DNA of 64,000 nucleotides, from positions 43,495,491 to 43,559,490 of the forward strand of contig OX104130.1 in assembly GCA_944470555.2 (NCBI GenBank). Reading direction: 5' to 3'. The notes under the pieces were generated by a model. It searched no databases, was not told the DNA's origin, and saw only the letters and a list, made by a program, of their open reading frames with translations. Source of the stretch: Heterobilharzia americana. Its lineage: Eukaryota > Platyhelminthes > Trematoda > Strigeidida > Schistosomatidae. Both the position numbers and the translations under genes were made by a program. Below, one piece after another: positions 51,111 through 62,828 of the stretch; position 1 is the stretch's first letter; every line of letters begins with the position of its first letter.

Positions 51111-53128
51111 CAAAGATAACATATATTCATGTAAGTATGCATTAATTTATATGAGACATCCAAGAAAGTTGAACATTTCGTTTAATGATTGAATTAATTC
51201 AAAAAGGTTTTCATTGTCTTTAACTTCCAATAAACAAGTTTAAATACTTCTAAATCTTTATGGATATACTAACACACATAAAAGATTGGTACGAAAGTTT
51301 TTCGGTTTACGAAAGGCATGGTCTGCAGGTCAGATTTATGTACAGTACTGCCTTTCTTAGATTTTCGAATATCGACGTTTTATGTTAATGTTAAGCAGAG
51401 GTTTTATTATGTTCACGCTTTTGTTCATAACTCTCATGGGATTTTATTGACGGTTCCTATCTATTACGCGTCCAAACGATCTACCCACATGCTCTCTATT
51501 AATTACTGTTAGTAATCTAATATTGTATACATTTTGCGTATTGTAAATTCACATTTATCGTGCTTTCGAGCTGAATTAGCCAAGGCTGGTAAACAGACAT
51601 CTGTGTACAAATCTAGTGTCATCGTTGATCGACCTCGACTTATTCGCCAGATTACTGATGAATGGACGGCGTAGAATTCAATTTTCGGCCTTATAACATA
51701 TTTACTTACTCCACGTTTTTATAACATGTGTATTGATTCCGTTTCTCTTACAGTACTGCAGAACCAAGCACCTTGGAAAAAGTAACTAATCAACATAGGC
51801 TTTATAGCACATATTTGTAATTCTGGGTTAGACACTAGAGAACTAATAAGGCTTTGTCAACTTTGCAAAGTTTTTAATTGGTCCGTTAATTGTGGTGACG
51901 ATGGGGAAATAGAATCGCTGAAGGTAGAGCTGTCATCCTTTGTTGAAGTATTTGTAGATAAATACATACTTTACTTAAAAATTCTTTCTGTTGAATTCAG
52001 GCAATATAGATTTATACAGTAGCACGATCCTGGTCACAGGATCACGCTACTTCAGTGTGAATTTAGTGCTGATGATATCGTCTAGAAAGACGATGAAAGC
52101 TTCACGATTAAACAACTCAGCTCAGAAAATTAAAAATTTCTGAAGATTGTCGCCTATTTCTAGTTGCTTGTTTATCACAGCATCAACATGTATGTTAACT
52201 TACAGATGAAGATCTGTTTTTAATGCAGCTATAAAACAGTAACTGAATTAAAATTCTGTAAAACCAATTGAGAGGCCAGTGGAATCAGACAAGTACTTGT
52301 TCAAACGTTATCCAGTCAACAAAAACCGGGTAAACTAATGTTTGTATGTATTGACAAATATAATACCTTTAAACAACGTGATGAGAAGACGAAAATAATC
52401 TGAAACATGTTATGTATTAACACCATACATTTCGAACAGTCTGAACACACATGAGTTTATCGAATAATTTATAGAAAACTTCGAAAGATTAATTAAGCCA
52501 GTGGAATTATAATTAAGAAGTAAAACAAAGTCAGAACGAAAATAAGAGGGGAAAAAAATAAAAGGTCAAACCACCAACAGCGTGAAGAAATGAACATAAT
52601 ACAACCAGGGTAGGTTTAGTATAAGTACAAATCGCTTTTCAATACATAAAGGGGTTTGAATTCATGGATAGCAAGTTCTTCGACAAATCAAAGTATTCGT
52701 CCTTCACCATAACATACAGTGCAGTAAAAGCTGTCTTCACATTAGTCTTATGACCAGTTTCTAATATGTCTTTTCCTATTGATGAGGAAGGACTTTTGTC
52801 ACCTGCAATTATTAAAACGTTACAGGTCATTCGTTTCTGGAGCTATTTAGGGACTTGTTTAACTAATCTTATCTAAATGTCACGACTGCTACTCGTTATA
52901 TATACGTCCACACTTATTTCAATTGACAGACACAATAGGGTGTGACACAGACGTTCAAATGCTGTTTAGGTTTGTTTTGAAATATGGGCTTTTTCTTCTC
53001 CATTTAGACCTTGGCCACGTAGTATGTCCTGCTAACAGCTGATATGAGCCTTTATTTCAAGATTAGGCTGTTCGATTAACGCCTGTATGGCAATGTGATA
53101 CACAAATCTTTATTAAGGACAGAATATT
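51111..53128. other. Intergenic, no gene recognised
   Basis: 2 kb of AT-rich DNA. No exon of MOGS or IFT88, no transposon domain and no RNA gene could be recognised. Confidence 0.5.
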
Positions 53129-53351
53129 TCTAGCATTTTATTTTACTGTGTTGTGTTGATATATGTAACAACTCATTGAACATTTTTGTTTAGTTGTACT
53201 GACCAATACAACATCCTGATATATACTTCGCGTTAACTCCTGATATTTACACTGTCTGACGCAGGTGGATCAGCAGTGTCGGGAATTATAAACAGGCGAC
53301 AGTGTATCTGGACAAATATATAAATTTGGAGTCAGATTTCAGAGCTCGACA
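53129..53351 (+). repeat. 5' LTR
   Basis: 223 bp. It matches the 3' LTR closely, except for a 25-base stretch around AAGGGCTTTTTGCTTGC present only in the 3' LTR. The start is TC where TG is expected. The core ...ACACTGTCTGACGCAGGTGG... is shared exactly. The internal TATATAAATTTGGAG may be a TATA box. Confidence 0.9.
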
Positions 53352-53354
53352 AAC

Positions 53355-53372
53355 TGGTGAGCCCGACGTGAT
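53355..53372 (+). promoter_or_regulatory. Primer binding site, tRNA-Trp type
   Basis: TGGTGAGCCCGACGTGAT, three bases after the 5' LTR, differs at one position from the tRNA-Trp primer site TGGTGACCCCGACGTGAT known from other retroelements. Confidence 0.8.
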
Positions 53373-53455
53373 TAAACTCTCGTAAGTTTTACAGGTGAAT
53401 ATTATTGTTGTTTTCAATTAAATACTGTAACCAGACATTTATAACTGTATACAGT

Positions 53456-53460
<5 letters not shown>

Positions 53461-53515
<55 letters not shown>
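53461..53515. repeat. (TA)n microsatellite
   Basis: About 55 bp of TA repeats between the LTR element's primer site and gag. Confidence 0.97.
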
Positions 53516-53517
<2 letters not shown>

Positions 53518-53662
53518 TGAGAAATTTTCCGGCTGCTTTGTGGTAGGCATTGACATACTTGTTTATTGTATTTTTCCTACTCTTGTTCTTAAAATTTTTC
53601 TTGCTGTACCAGTACTGATATCCTTAAACTGTCATAATCAAGACTTTTAGAACGTAGGGTCC

Positions 53663-54435
53663 TTGGGTGCCATTAATCTTCCTATGCCTTGTTTTAAGTT
53701 TAGTGACCAACAATTGTGGTTTGTCCGTCTAGAACATATATTCATGGCCAATCGTATAACTTCACAAAACACAAAGTTCGGATATACAGGCTCTGTTTTG
53801 CTGGAAGAAATGGCTGAACAAGTAAGGGAGACACTATTAAAGCCCTACCCAGACAAACACCTTATGATGTTTTGAAGCAGGAGATGCTGAAAGCTTCTTC
53901 GTTGTCTGATCAGAAGGCTGTCGATCAACTACTAAGTAGCGTATGCCTCGGTGACAGGAAACCTTCACAACTTAAGCAACATATGCAAAGTCTGCTGAAG
54001 GATAGGAACGTAGACAACCGTTTATTCCCCCAGCTCTGGCTGCGGAGACTTCCTTCATGCATTCAGCAGATATTAGCTGTCGGAGATGCGGACACTGACA
54101 TTGACAGGTTGGCTGACATCGCTGACCGTATGTACGAAAGGATGCCTAAACAGGTTGAAAGTATTGCTGAGCCAACGCAAAACGACCGAGTGCCTGCTTT
54201 AGAAAGGAAGACTGACATACTTACAGGACAACTGACGGCTTTGCAGTTAAACCGGCGGTCACCGAAGTTCTGTAGAAGCAGATCCAGTAGTCGTGATAAG
54301 ACCACGAGTAGAATTGCCTCTAAAAGTAGCACTTGTTGGTATCACAAGAAGTTTGGCAGTAAAGCACGTCGTTGTTTGTTACCATGCGATTTTAAAACCT
54401 TTTCATCGGGAAACGGAAAGGCCGGCGATCAGTGA
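53663..54435 (+). pseudogene. gag of the LTR element
   Basis: Two frames overlap. The first begins NLPMPCFKFSDQQLWFVRLE (a common opening of CsRn1/Kabuki-type gag). It then shifts near 53870 to LKQEMLKASSLSDQKAVDQL and RKPSQLKQHMQSLLKD. The C-terminus has CWYHKKFGSKARRCLLPC (CX2HX9CX3C), the unusual Cys/His motif of this group in place of CCHC. The shift near 53870 inactivates it. Confidence 0.85.
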
Positions 54436-55007
54436 CGACTGCTGTCGCCGGCGTACAACAACACAGTCGTTTGTTTCGAGTGACGGATAGGAAGACTGGA
54501 GCTCAGTTTCTGGTTGACACTGGAGGGGAAGTGAGCATGATCCCACCCACACCTTCCGAAAAACGCCATCCCAACCCAACCTTGGTACTACAAGCGGCAA
54601 ATAGATCTGCTATTACTACATATGGGACCAGAATTTTGATCCTAGACATTGGCTTTCATACACCATTCCAGTGGGAATTCGTCATAGCTGACATATCGTC
54701 GCCTATCATTGGCATGGATTTCCTTCAACACTACGAACTATTGGTCGACTCTAGTCGCCATAGACTAGTCAGCCGTAATGGTGAATTTTCTATCACCGGT
54801 ATCGTTACGGAGACAAAAACAATAAACTTAGTCGTAGCTCCAATAAACAACACTTCCGAGTACGATATCCTTCTGCGAGAATTTCCCGAGCTCACTCAAA
54901 CGGATTACACGAAGTCCTCTCCAAAACACGGTGACGCACCATATTCTTACAAAAGGTCCTCCAGTCTCATCAAACCTCGACGCTTAGACCCTAAAAGCTG
55001 CAGATAG
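54432..55007 (+). pseudogene. Aspartic protease region of the LTR element
   Basis: LFRVTDRKTGAQFLVDTGGE contains the catalytic DTG, and the following stretch to IIGMDFLQHYELLVD is the typical GxDFL end of retroelement proteases. The frame is lost near 55000, before RT begins. Confidence 0.85.
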
Positions 55008-55009
55008 CA

Positions 55010-56129
55010 AAACAGGAATTTGATAAACTTCTAAAGTTGGGAGTTATACGCCCTTCCAAGAGCCCATGGTCATCACCCTGCATATGGTACCTAAAAAAGC
55101 ATCAGGGGAAATACGGCCTTGCGGTGATTATCGAGCGTTGAATAAGCGTACGGTCCCTGATAAGTATCCAATTCCTCACATACATGATTTTATGAACTCT
55201 ATGACAAAAGTAAATATTTTTTCCAAGATTGACCTCGTGCGAGCTTACTATCACATTCCTGTGGAACCCAATGATGTTCCTAAGACGGCCATCACTACCC
55301 CTTCGGACTATTCGAATTTATTCGTATGCCGTTTGGTTTGACAAATGCTGCTCAAACATTCCAAAGATTTATAGATCAGGTACTCCATGGCTTACCTTTC
55401 GTCAGTGCATACATAGATGACTTAATAGTAGCTAGCGCATCTGAAACAGAGCACCTGCAACATCTGAGGACGCTTTTCGAACGACTGCGTGAATATGGCA
55501 TTACAATCAATCCGCAGAAATGCGAATTTGGCAAGGAATCCCTACAGTTTTTGGGTCACATTGTTAATGCCAACGGTGTTAAACCGGTTCCGCAAGAAGT
55601 AGATGCAATTCGAGAATATCCTGTTCCAGACTCGTTTCGAAAGCTGCGAAGATTTCTGGGGTTAATAAACTTCTATCGACGTTTCATACCTAAATGTGCT
55701 GAAGTAGCCCAACCGCTGACAGATTTATTGCAAGGACGAGCCAAAGTGTTTCACATGACCCAAGCGGCCCATGATGCTTTTGACAAACTGAAGCTGGCTC
55801 TAAGTTCTGAAACTCTTCTCTCTCGTCGTGATTCAGAAGCACCACTAGCCATCATGACAGACGCTTCAAATGTTGCGGTAGGCGCAGTACTACAACAGTT
55901 TGTTCACGGTCAGTGGGAACCATTATCTTTCTTCTCGAAACGACTTAATGCTTCTCAATCGCGATACAGTACATTCGGCAGAGAGCTACTGGCGATTTAC
56001 TTGGCTATCAAGCACTTCAGATATATGCTCGAAGGGTACTCATTTATAGTATTCACCGACCATAAGCCACTCACAAAAGCAATTGATGCAAAGCATGACA
56101 ACTACTCGCCCGAGAAATTCGACATTTAG
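55010..56129 (+). pseudogene. Reverse transcriptase and RNase H of the LTR element
   Basis: [20 protein letters not shown] opens RT in one frame, then [51 protein letters not shown], and SAYIDDLIVAS (YIDD box). LGLINFYRRFIPKCAEVAQP and TDASNVAVGAVLQQ (RNase H start) and FTDHKPLT follow. Shifts near 55060 and 55330 and another at about 56129 break it. Motifs are otherwise well kept, suggesting a fairly recent loss. Confidence 0.92.
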
Positions 56130-56169
56130 AATTTATTTCACAATTCACTTCAGATATAAGGTATATCAA

Positions 56170-57134
56170 AGGCAGCAAAAATGAGGCAGCTGATGCTTTG
56201 TCTCGTATGTACGTAAACGTCTTAGAACGTGACCGTATTGACCTAGCAGAAATGGCAATGAGGACTTGAAACATTTGAAAAACAATGTGAACACCTCATT
56301 ACGTCTTGAAGAAGTGACACTTGATGACTCTGTATCCATCACCTGTGATGTATCCAAGGGTAAACCGCGCCCGTTTGTGCCGTTATCAATGAGACGATTA
56401 GTCTTCTCTAAGATGCATGGCATTTCACATCCTGGTATTCGAGCTACGGTGAAGTTAATTACTGACCGATACGTCTGGCCAAAGATGAATCGAGATCTTC
56501 GACAGTGGTCCAGAGCTTGTTTAGCGTGCCAGCGATCGAAAGTGCAAAGACATATTCTTTCACCTACGGGAAGATTTTCCCACCGGATGGCAGATTTGAC
56601 CATATACACGTTGACATCGTTGGACCACTACCTCCGTCAAATGGTTTTAGCTACATTTTAACATGTGTAGACCGATTCACGAGATGGCCAGTGGCAATAC
56701 CTCTGCAGGATATATCTGCCGAAACAGTAGCGAGAAATATCATCCAACACTGGATTTCTAACTTTGGTGTCCCAAGTGTCATCACCACAGATAGAGGTGC
56801 GCAGTTCGAGAGTAGTCTATTTCAACAGTTAACTGAACTTCTCGGGATCAAGCGCATAAGAACCACTGCGTACCATCCTGCATCCAATGGTATTGTCGAA
56901 AGGTTCCATCGACAACTAAAAGCAGCACTGATGGCAGTAAAGACTGATGACAAGTGGAGTGACAAATTACCACTAGTACTCCTTGGTATACGTTCGAGTG
57001 TCAAGCAGGACATTGGCTGCTGTACTGCTGAGTTAGTTTATGGAACTACTTTAAGATTGCCAGGAGAGTATTTTAACCCAGCAACAGACGTTCCACCGGA
57101 CTTGACTATGTACAACAACTACGGCGACACATGA
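56170..57134 (+). pseudogene. Integrase of the LTR element
   Basis: A H-H-C-C zinc binding block (MHGISHPGIRATVKLITDRY, ACLACQRSK) at about 56410-56550 is followed, after a frame change at about 56590, by the DDE core HVDIVGPLPPSNGFSYILTC, ITTDRGAQFESSLFQQL and AYHPASNGIVERFHRQLKAA. The three acidic catalytic residues are visible. LPLVLLGIRSSVKQDIGCCT closes the core. Confidence 0.9.
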
Positions 57135-57550
57135 GCACACTTCGACCTCAGTCCCCACGATACCGAGACAACCAAGTTTACGTACCTCAGTGCATCTCAA
57201 ACTGCACTCACGTTTTCGTCCGACACGACGGCGTACGAAAACCCTTACAGCCCCCGTATGAAGGACCTTTCAAGGTAATTAGTAAATCAGACAAAGTTGT
57301 CACGGTCGAACGCTCGGGTAGACAAGAAACCATCAGCATCGACAGAATCAAGCCAGCGTTTGTGGAACCAGATGTCACGGACACCAAGTCTGAACCCACA
57401 GTGAAGCAACCGGAAACACCGAAAACCACCGTCAAAACAGAAATAACGGCACCGGAATCACCCAATACTAGCGATAGCAGCAGAACCACAAGATCCGGAA
57501 GAAGAGTCCGTTGGCCACGACGTTACTTCCAGACAATTTACTTTGAATGA
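57131..57550 (+). pseudogene. Integrase C-terminus of the LTR element
   Basis: THVFVRHDGVRKPLQPPYEG then PFKVISKSDKVVTVERSGR is the chromodomain-less GPY/F-like tail found in this group (PPYEGPFKV). SIDRIKPAF follows, then a low-complexity acidic/threonine-rich end to RRYFQTIYFE. It is offset by one frame from the integrase core. Confidence 0.8.
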
Positions 57551-57953
57551 AACCAATTTCCTAGTAACATTATTACCGTTTTTTTGTTCATTACCTTGTT
57601 GAAAATATGATCACACGATTTTGTCAGACTTTTCCGCATGCACAGAAAAAAAATTTTCTTTCCTGACACCATGGACTTCCGAATCTTTCATTTCTTAACA
57701 ATGTTCCAGGTGATACGATTTTGGTTGTTAATTTTTTTAAAATCTCCTGATGTATCATTACTTTGGTAAAGTTATTTTAGTGTTTCGACTATCCTACACT
57801 CTATTTTTATGTAAGCACTCTTCCAATCAGTTTCCATCCTGATAATAGATATCCTAAACATTCCTTCCATGTTTTGAATATCTTCAAAATCAGTTTACCT
57901 TTCTCATAACATTTTATATCGAACACAGATATTCCCTCTTATACATGTATTCT

Positions 57954-57962
57954 GGGGAGGGA
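57954..57962 (+). promoter_or_regulatory. Polypurine tract of the LTR element
   Basis: GGGGAGGGA a few bases before the 3' LTR, in the position used to prime plus-strand synthesis. Confidence 0.75.
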
Positions 57963-57966
57963 CTTA

Positions 57967-58214
57967 TGCAGCATTTTATTTCACCGTGTTGTGTTGATAT
58001 ATGTAACAACTAATTGAACATTTTTGTTAAGTTGTACTGATAAGGGCTTTTTGCTTGCTTGTTGGCCAATACAACATCCTGATATATACTTCGCGTTAAC
58101 TCCTGATATTTACACTGTCTGACGCAGGTGGATCAGCAGTGTCGGGAATTATAAACAGGCGACAGTGTATCTGGACATGTATATAAATTTGGAGCCAGAT
58201 TTCAGAGCTCGACA
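57967..58214 (+). repeat. 3' LTR
   Basis: 248 bp beginning TGCAGCATTTTATTTC and ending CTCGACA. It carries 25 extra bases relative to the 5' LTR, and about ten visible substitutions. Confidence 0.9.
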
Positions 58215-58218
58215 TACT

Positions 58219-58902
58219 TATCAGTAGGTGTCAGTGTTATGTCAATTTTACATCTGTTGATAAATTTTGATGGAAAGTCATTTTACACTAATATATCCAT
58301 TCGGAATTTGGCTTCTGTTTCTTTTGTTTCATCTGTGCAAATACGATCAACTCTATTCAATAAACACCTGACTAATCGACGCTTGCAATGGACTGAACAG
58401 TACCTATGAAATTTACGTTTTATATAAATTATCCGACAAATTCGTATATCATCCGATTGCCCGAAATGCATGGGGCTAATACATCACATGTTTCAAATAA
58501 TTTGTCTCTTCTCATTACACTGCTTAAATTCATCAAGCGGACTGACTGCTTCAAGTTTCTGAATATAATACGAACTTCAATCTCTTGTAAGGCTTTATTG
58601 AATTTGAAGTTAAGGCTGATTCTTAAATGTCTTCATATGAAAAATCTAGATGGTAGGATGGCTTTGCCTCCAGAAAATACCTCAGCAAGAGTTATGAGCA
58701 TTAACACCTATTTATTACAGTGTACCGCATTGATCAGCCTGAAATATACTATGCCCATCACCTATTAAATTAAAAGTCACTGTGGTTTGGGGTTTAAACA
58801 ATATATACCTGTGTATAATGAGAGAATTCAATACATACAGAATCAAACATTGGGTAGAGGTCAAGTATGTTGTTTTCTTCTACTTCACAGTGAAAATGGT
58901 AG
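58219..58902. other. Intergenic and probable IFT88 3'UTR
   Basis: The part nearest 58902 is the presumed - strand 3'UTR of IFT88. TTTATT at 58711-58716 gives AATAAA on the - strand, about 190 nt after the stop, a plausible polyadenylation signal. A 120-residue + strand frame at 58406-58768 has no recognisable motif and is not called. Confidence 0.5.
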
Positions 58903-59162
58903 TTAATCTGGTAACAGGTTCTCATCAACTTCTTCATCGGCAAATTCATCTTGAATAGGTCTAGAACGTGCTGCTGTTCGTGGTCTCTCAACACTTGGTC
59001 CCAAAGGATCAGTGTATACAATATTTTCATTTTCTGCAGTTTCATCTAGTGTTGTTTCTTGATTGCCTTCAATTCGACATGCTAAATTACTCTTGGAGTA
59101 TGATTTTTTCATCTGAAAGCTATGCCGATTATCATACTTCGCACTGCTTTCTCGACTTTCAC
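58903..59162 (-). CDS. IFT88: IFT88 last exon with stop
   Basis: 260 nt; acceptor TTTTCGGTAG. It encodes 85 residues ending ADEEVDENLLPD before TAA (58903-58905). The acidic FADEE...LLP ending is the family's conserved C-terminus. Confidence 0.95.
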
Positions 59163-60925
59163 CTACCGAAAATAAAACAAACTGCCATTCGGATGATCCA
59201 CAATTAAGTATCAAAAACAAAGGAACTTAACAAAGCTTCATTTAAACTTTTTTATGCTCACTACAGCAAACATGAGTGTAACAAGACTTTACACTGCATT
59301 GATGGTATTACAGGTATAATACTTTTACTAATTGTAAGCATTTGGTGGGTAATTTTACGTTTTAAAAGATTGGCTGAGTTTCATGCACCTTAGTGCATAA
59401 CATTAAATTAAGATCAAGTTTAACTTGTTCACTGAGAGACTAATTAACCTACTTTTTAATTCTTGTTTACACTTACCTCCACTGCTTGCACTAGCTGAGT
59501 TCTCACGACTTGCCGTCGTCTTGGATGAGCCACTAAGACTGTAACCTCGACGACTACTTGCTGACAGTTGGCGTTGTTCCCTTGCCTCTTTTATTTTTTC
59601 TGCGCGTTTCAATTTGCTTATATAATCTTGGGCTTCAGGTAAACCCATATCAGAACTCAGTCTTACGAGAAACTGAAGACCTGCATAAAAAGAGAAAGTA
59701 TAACAAATAGAAGATTTGATTAACTAAATAACACTCATTCTTTCGTAAGTAAACCTCTTGCAAGTTAAAAAAATTTACCTATCACTGATTTTATATAGGA
59801 ATTACGAACGTTTTGAGGGTATATAAGTAAATACAAAAATTTTAACTGTCTTCAGCATACACACACCAAAGAAGAGTGTCAGTTAGACCTGACTCGTAAA
59901 CGTATAAGCACACAGATGATTTTGATAGTAATTGAGTTACATCTATTAAATTATTTACTCTAGCAAAACTTAGAGAAACTATGAGTCTTTGGGATCCTTA
60001 ATATTTAGTTACAGCGAGTTATTTTAGTCAAAATTAGGCATATACATAGGTAACAAATGTTCTCGATGTTAAGTACACTTTTCTTATACAGTCTCATCAA
60101 CCATGAGAATAATAAAAAAAAGCCCTCGAAAACAATCATTAAAGTGGGACTAGTTCTTTTGTGCTTCTTCTTGAGTAAAATGGCAAACTTTGAAGGATTA
60201 TCTGAATGGTGTGTAAAAGCACATTAATTTTTATTATTACCTTCCATTAGCACTTGTTAGCAGGTATAAAATGAAGGCATTTAAACGACCAATACAATGG
60301 AATGCACAAGTGTTATGCCACCATTCAGAAAAAAAGATTGTATTCGTTCTGATATTTGTTGTTTTTAGAAGGAGAGGTAGTGTAAGCAGAAGTATACTGG
60401 TGCTAGTTTAACTTCATGATGTGGAGATAACTGCAACAATGATAGGAAACTGAATGTTTAGAAGACTTTGATCACCAGTTTCGTTAAATAAAACGTAATA
60501 ATATAGAGCTGGCTTTGGCTGAGACAATAATAAGGTGTCAGAGACCATTGACTTTTAGTGAAGACAACGCCGAGAAGTAGTTGTTTGTGTTATTTTCTCC
60601 GCAAGCACAACTGTTAGTGTGGATAGTTACCTTACATGTTTAATCTCCATTAGTCTTGAGGAAGACCTAGGTATTATTTGACCTTCCAGACAGCAATTCA
60701 AACACAAAGTGTTAGACAGTATTGAAAACCACAGCGAAAAACATAGATTATGGAAGAACTATGAAAAAAAGATACTGTATGCTTCATCATATGAAGTCAA
60801 ACTTACATTCAGTATTCTCTGGGAACTTTTGGTGAATAATTCGGTATGTTTCTAATGCTTGTTGGTAGTTTCCACTTCGTCGGTGACAAGAAGCGATCAT
60901 TAATTGCCATTTAATTTGATTAGGT
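58903..60925 (-). CDS. IFT88: Intraflagellar transport protein 88 (C-terminal part, 3 exons)
   Basis: IFT88 (TTC10/Polaris) is a tetratricopeptide-repeat subunit of IFT-B, which carries cargo along cilia and flagella. Exons read in order on the - strand: 60925-60807, 59680-59477, 59162-58903. Together they give NQIKWQLMIASCHRRSGNYQ, ALETYRIIHQKFPENTEC, LQFLVRLSSDMGLPEAQDYI, KLKRAEKIKEAREQRQ, a serine-rich stretch, YTDPLGPSVERPRTAA and DEFADEEVDENLLPD, with human counterparts NQVKWQLMVASC, KFPENVECLRFLVRL, YVDPLGPQIERPKTAA and DDFADEEL. All splice sites are GT/AG and phases agree. In flukes a likely role is in flame cells, sperm and larval cilia (inference). The N-terminal exons are not found in this window. 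Confidence 0.95.
59163..59476 (-). other. IFT88 last intron
   Basis: 314 bp, donor GTAAGT and acceptor CGGTAG. No feature inside. Confidence 0.85.
59477..59680 (-). CDS. IFT88: IFT88 exon (post-TPR linker)
   Basis: 204 nt, acceptor TTTATGCAG, donor GTAAGT. LQFLVRLSSDMGLPEAQDYI, then SKLKRAEKIKEAREQRQLS and a serine/arginine-rich disordered end SGSSKTTASRENSASASSGG. Confidence 0.95.
59681..60806 (-). other. IFT88 intron
   Basis: 1.1 kb, GT/AG, AT-rich. No repeat was recognised. Confidence 0.85.
60807..60925 (-). CDS. IFT88: IFT88 exon (last TPR region)
   Basis: 119 nt with acceptor TTCATTTAG and donor GTAAGT. Encodes PNQIKWQLMIASCHRRSGNY then QQALETYRIIHQKFPENTE, a tetratricopeptide repeat helix pair. 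The TGT cysteine codon is split across the next intron. Confidence 0.95.
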
Positions 60926-61659
60926 CTAAATGAAAATTTTTTGATCACTTCAATAATTGAAAAGTGTGTGTAACGTTATACAATACGATATAATTATCAG
61001 TAGAATCTCCCAGATCAGTGTTGCTGGCTTTGACATGGCCTCAAAAGGTTGCAACTTTTCATAACCAAACTTTCCCAACCTGACCTGTTGGCAGTAAAAA
61101 GGTATTCAAGTGCTGGAATGTCAAAAGAAATACTGAAAAAAGTCTAAATGTTTCTAATAGATGGTGAAACTCTCATTAGAAATTCTATGTTGTTTTGATG
61201 GATGGAAATTGTCAGTATTCGTTCAGGTGAAAATCCTTGTTCTTATAAAGTAGGAAATCAAAGTATCGAAAAGGCATTAGAGACTGCTTGTTCTCTAGCA
61301 TAACCATCCACCAATGGAAACAACGATCTTTTTATTGAAATATCGTTTTAGGAAGTGTGCTACACCACAAAATTATAAGTATACGCAATGCGAAATTTCA
61401 GATTACTGTTTTAGGCCTATAACTTGGTTCAGTGATTAATTTCATATCTGTTTGTCTACGAATAAATCAGATTGTCTCTAATTAGTAATTGTGAACACAA
61501 GCACATTATTTGGTTACATATAATCATTTAACCTTCATTAATTCTAAAAATGTTTTCGTTCGTGCCAAAAGGGAACGTGTTCATAGATTAAAATGGTGGG
61601 GACTAACTGAAATGGTGGAGAAAACTGGTAGATAAGTTGAGTGATCTCGGTTGTCTTGT
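60926..61659. other. IFT88 intron sequence, no feature recognised
   Basis: About 730 bp between the first visible IFT88 exon and the PLE2 remnant. No further IFT88 exon could be recognised. Confidence 0.5.
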
Positions 61660-61675
61660 CCTATGGGCTGGGTTG

Positions 61676-61730
61676 TTTAGTCGTGGAACTTTCACCGTCT
61701 TGCTAGACGACATCATCAGCACTAGTTTCA
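61676..61730 (-). ncRNA. Hammerhead-ribozyme-like motif at PLE2 3' end
   Basis: On the - strand: CTGATGA (61713-61719), one extra T, a 7-bp stem GTCGTCT/AGACGGT with two G-T pairs and an AGCA loop, GAAA (61690-61693), then a short AGT/ACT stem III. This is the complete conserved core in the right order, at the place where Penelope-like elements are known to carry type I hammerheads. Stem I pairing is poor, so activity is uncertain. Confidence 0.55.
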
Positions 61731-62828
61731 ATATGAAGTAAGCTGTCAATACCTCTCCGTGAGTGATTCAGTAGCTTGCCTTGACGAACTGGTTTGTGAT
61801 TGGTTGTTTTCTTTGACTGTATAGATTTTGTCGTTTAGTGTTCCTCTGCTTAACCTCTGACCTTCCTGTTGTTTATCTTCTTTCTTGTTGGTTGATAGAT
61901 TGGCTCCATTTCTATACATTTACTGATTGCTGACTGACTGACCTGAATCCCAAGCTTCTAGGAATTCTCTAATATTCTTTGTGTTTCCTCCGTTCAAGAT
62001 TTCTACATTGTCAAATTTGAATTCATCTCCATAGTTATCCATATGCATTGAAATGGGCGATGAAATGTCTTGACGTTTAATATCCAATTGGCGTTCATTG
62101 TAGGCGAAGACAAAGCGGGTGACCGCTTTGTCCAGTGTAGTGTTGACTATAGTTATTGAAGTTAAGTTTGTAAATAATATCTGGCTTATGCGTCCTTTGG
62201 TTTGCCAAATAGAGTTTGAAGGGAATTTGTTGGTTCATGAACCACACCACTTCCCAGTGGTCTGAGTAATCTTATCGTGACCTCTGACGCATTCTTTATG
62301 TACCCTGGATGATCTATTCGTTCGATTTTGGTCAATGACTTTGTGGTTGATGATGCACAAGTGAAGGATCTTCTGATAAAGTTTCGTAGGGAGCCGATCT
62401 TTTTAAGGATGGATATCAAGCAATTTTCTTCTTTTTACATTAAGCTGTTGTACCTCAGTGGGTTTTTGCTTTTTTGAAAAGGGTCTACTAATTTTGTGTA
62501 TTGTTGCTACTGTAGTTGAGGATTTGATCATTGTGCGTTGACTTCCTATACACTTGGGTTTCCGGCTTTTTAGCATTTGTTCTAATGACTAAAAATCAAG
62601 GAATGGCAGTTAGTTGTTTGACTCCCTCACCATTGTTAAGTTGATGGCATTGAAAATGCTGTTGATTAAGCTGTTAGTGTTTTCTAAACCATCCTTTTCA
62701 ATGATGACAAAATTACCGTTCACATGGCGAATCCATATTTTTGGTTTGATCACAAGTAAAACGATAGCTTCAAGTCTTTGTATCACTGTTTCCGCAATTA
62801 TTCCGGATATTGGTGATTCCATTAGGGT

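Larger units (their letters stand above)
53129..58214 (+). mobile_element. Gypsy-type LTR retrotransposon, CsRn1-like, decayed
   Basis: LTRs at 53129-53351 and 57967-58214, ends TG(C)...CGACA, flanks TATT/TACT (4 bp, one mismatch). The order gag, protease, RT, RNase H, integrase fits Gypsy/Metaviridae-type elements. The gag Cys/His motif CX2HX9CX3C and the tRNA-Trp-type primer binding site point to the CsRn1 group (to which schistosome Boudicca belongs). Several frame breaks make it inactive. This is an endogenous retrotransposon with no envelope gene visible. Confidence 0.9.

Noticed and set aside
58406..58768. 120-residue + strand frame as a gene
   Set aside because: No motif, low complexity, and it overlaps the presumed 3'UTR of IFT88 on the other strand.
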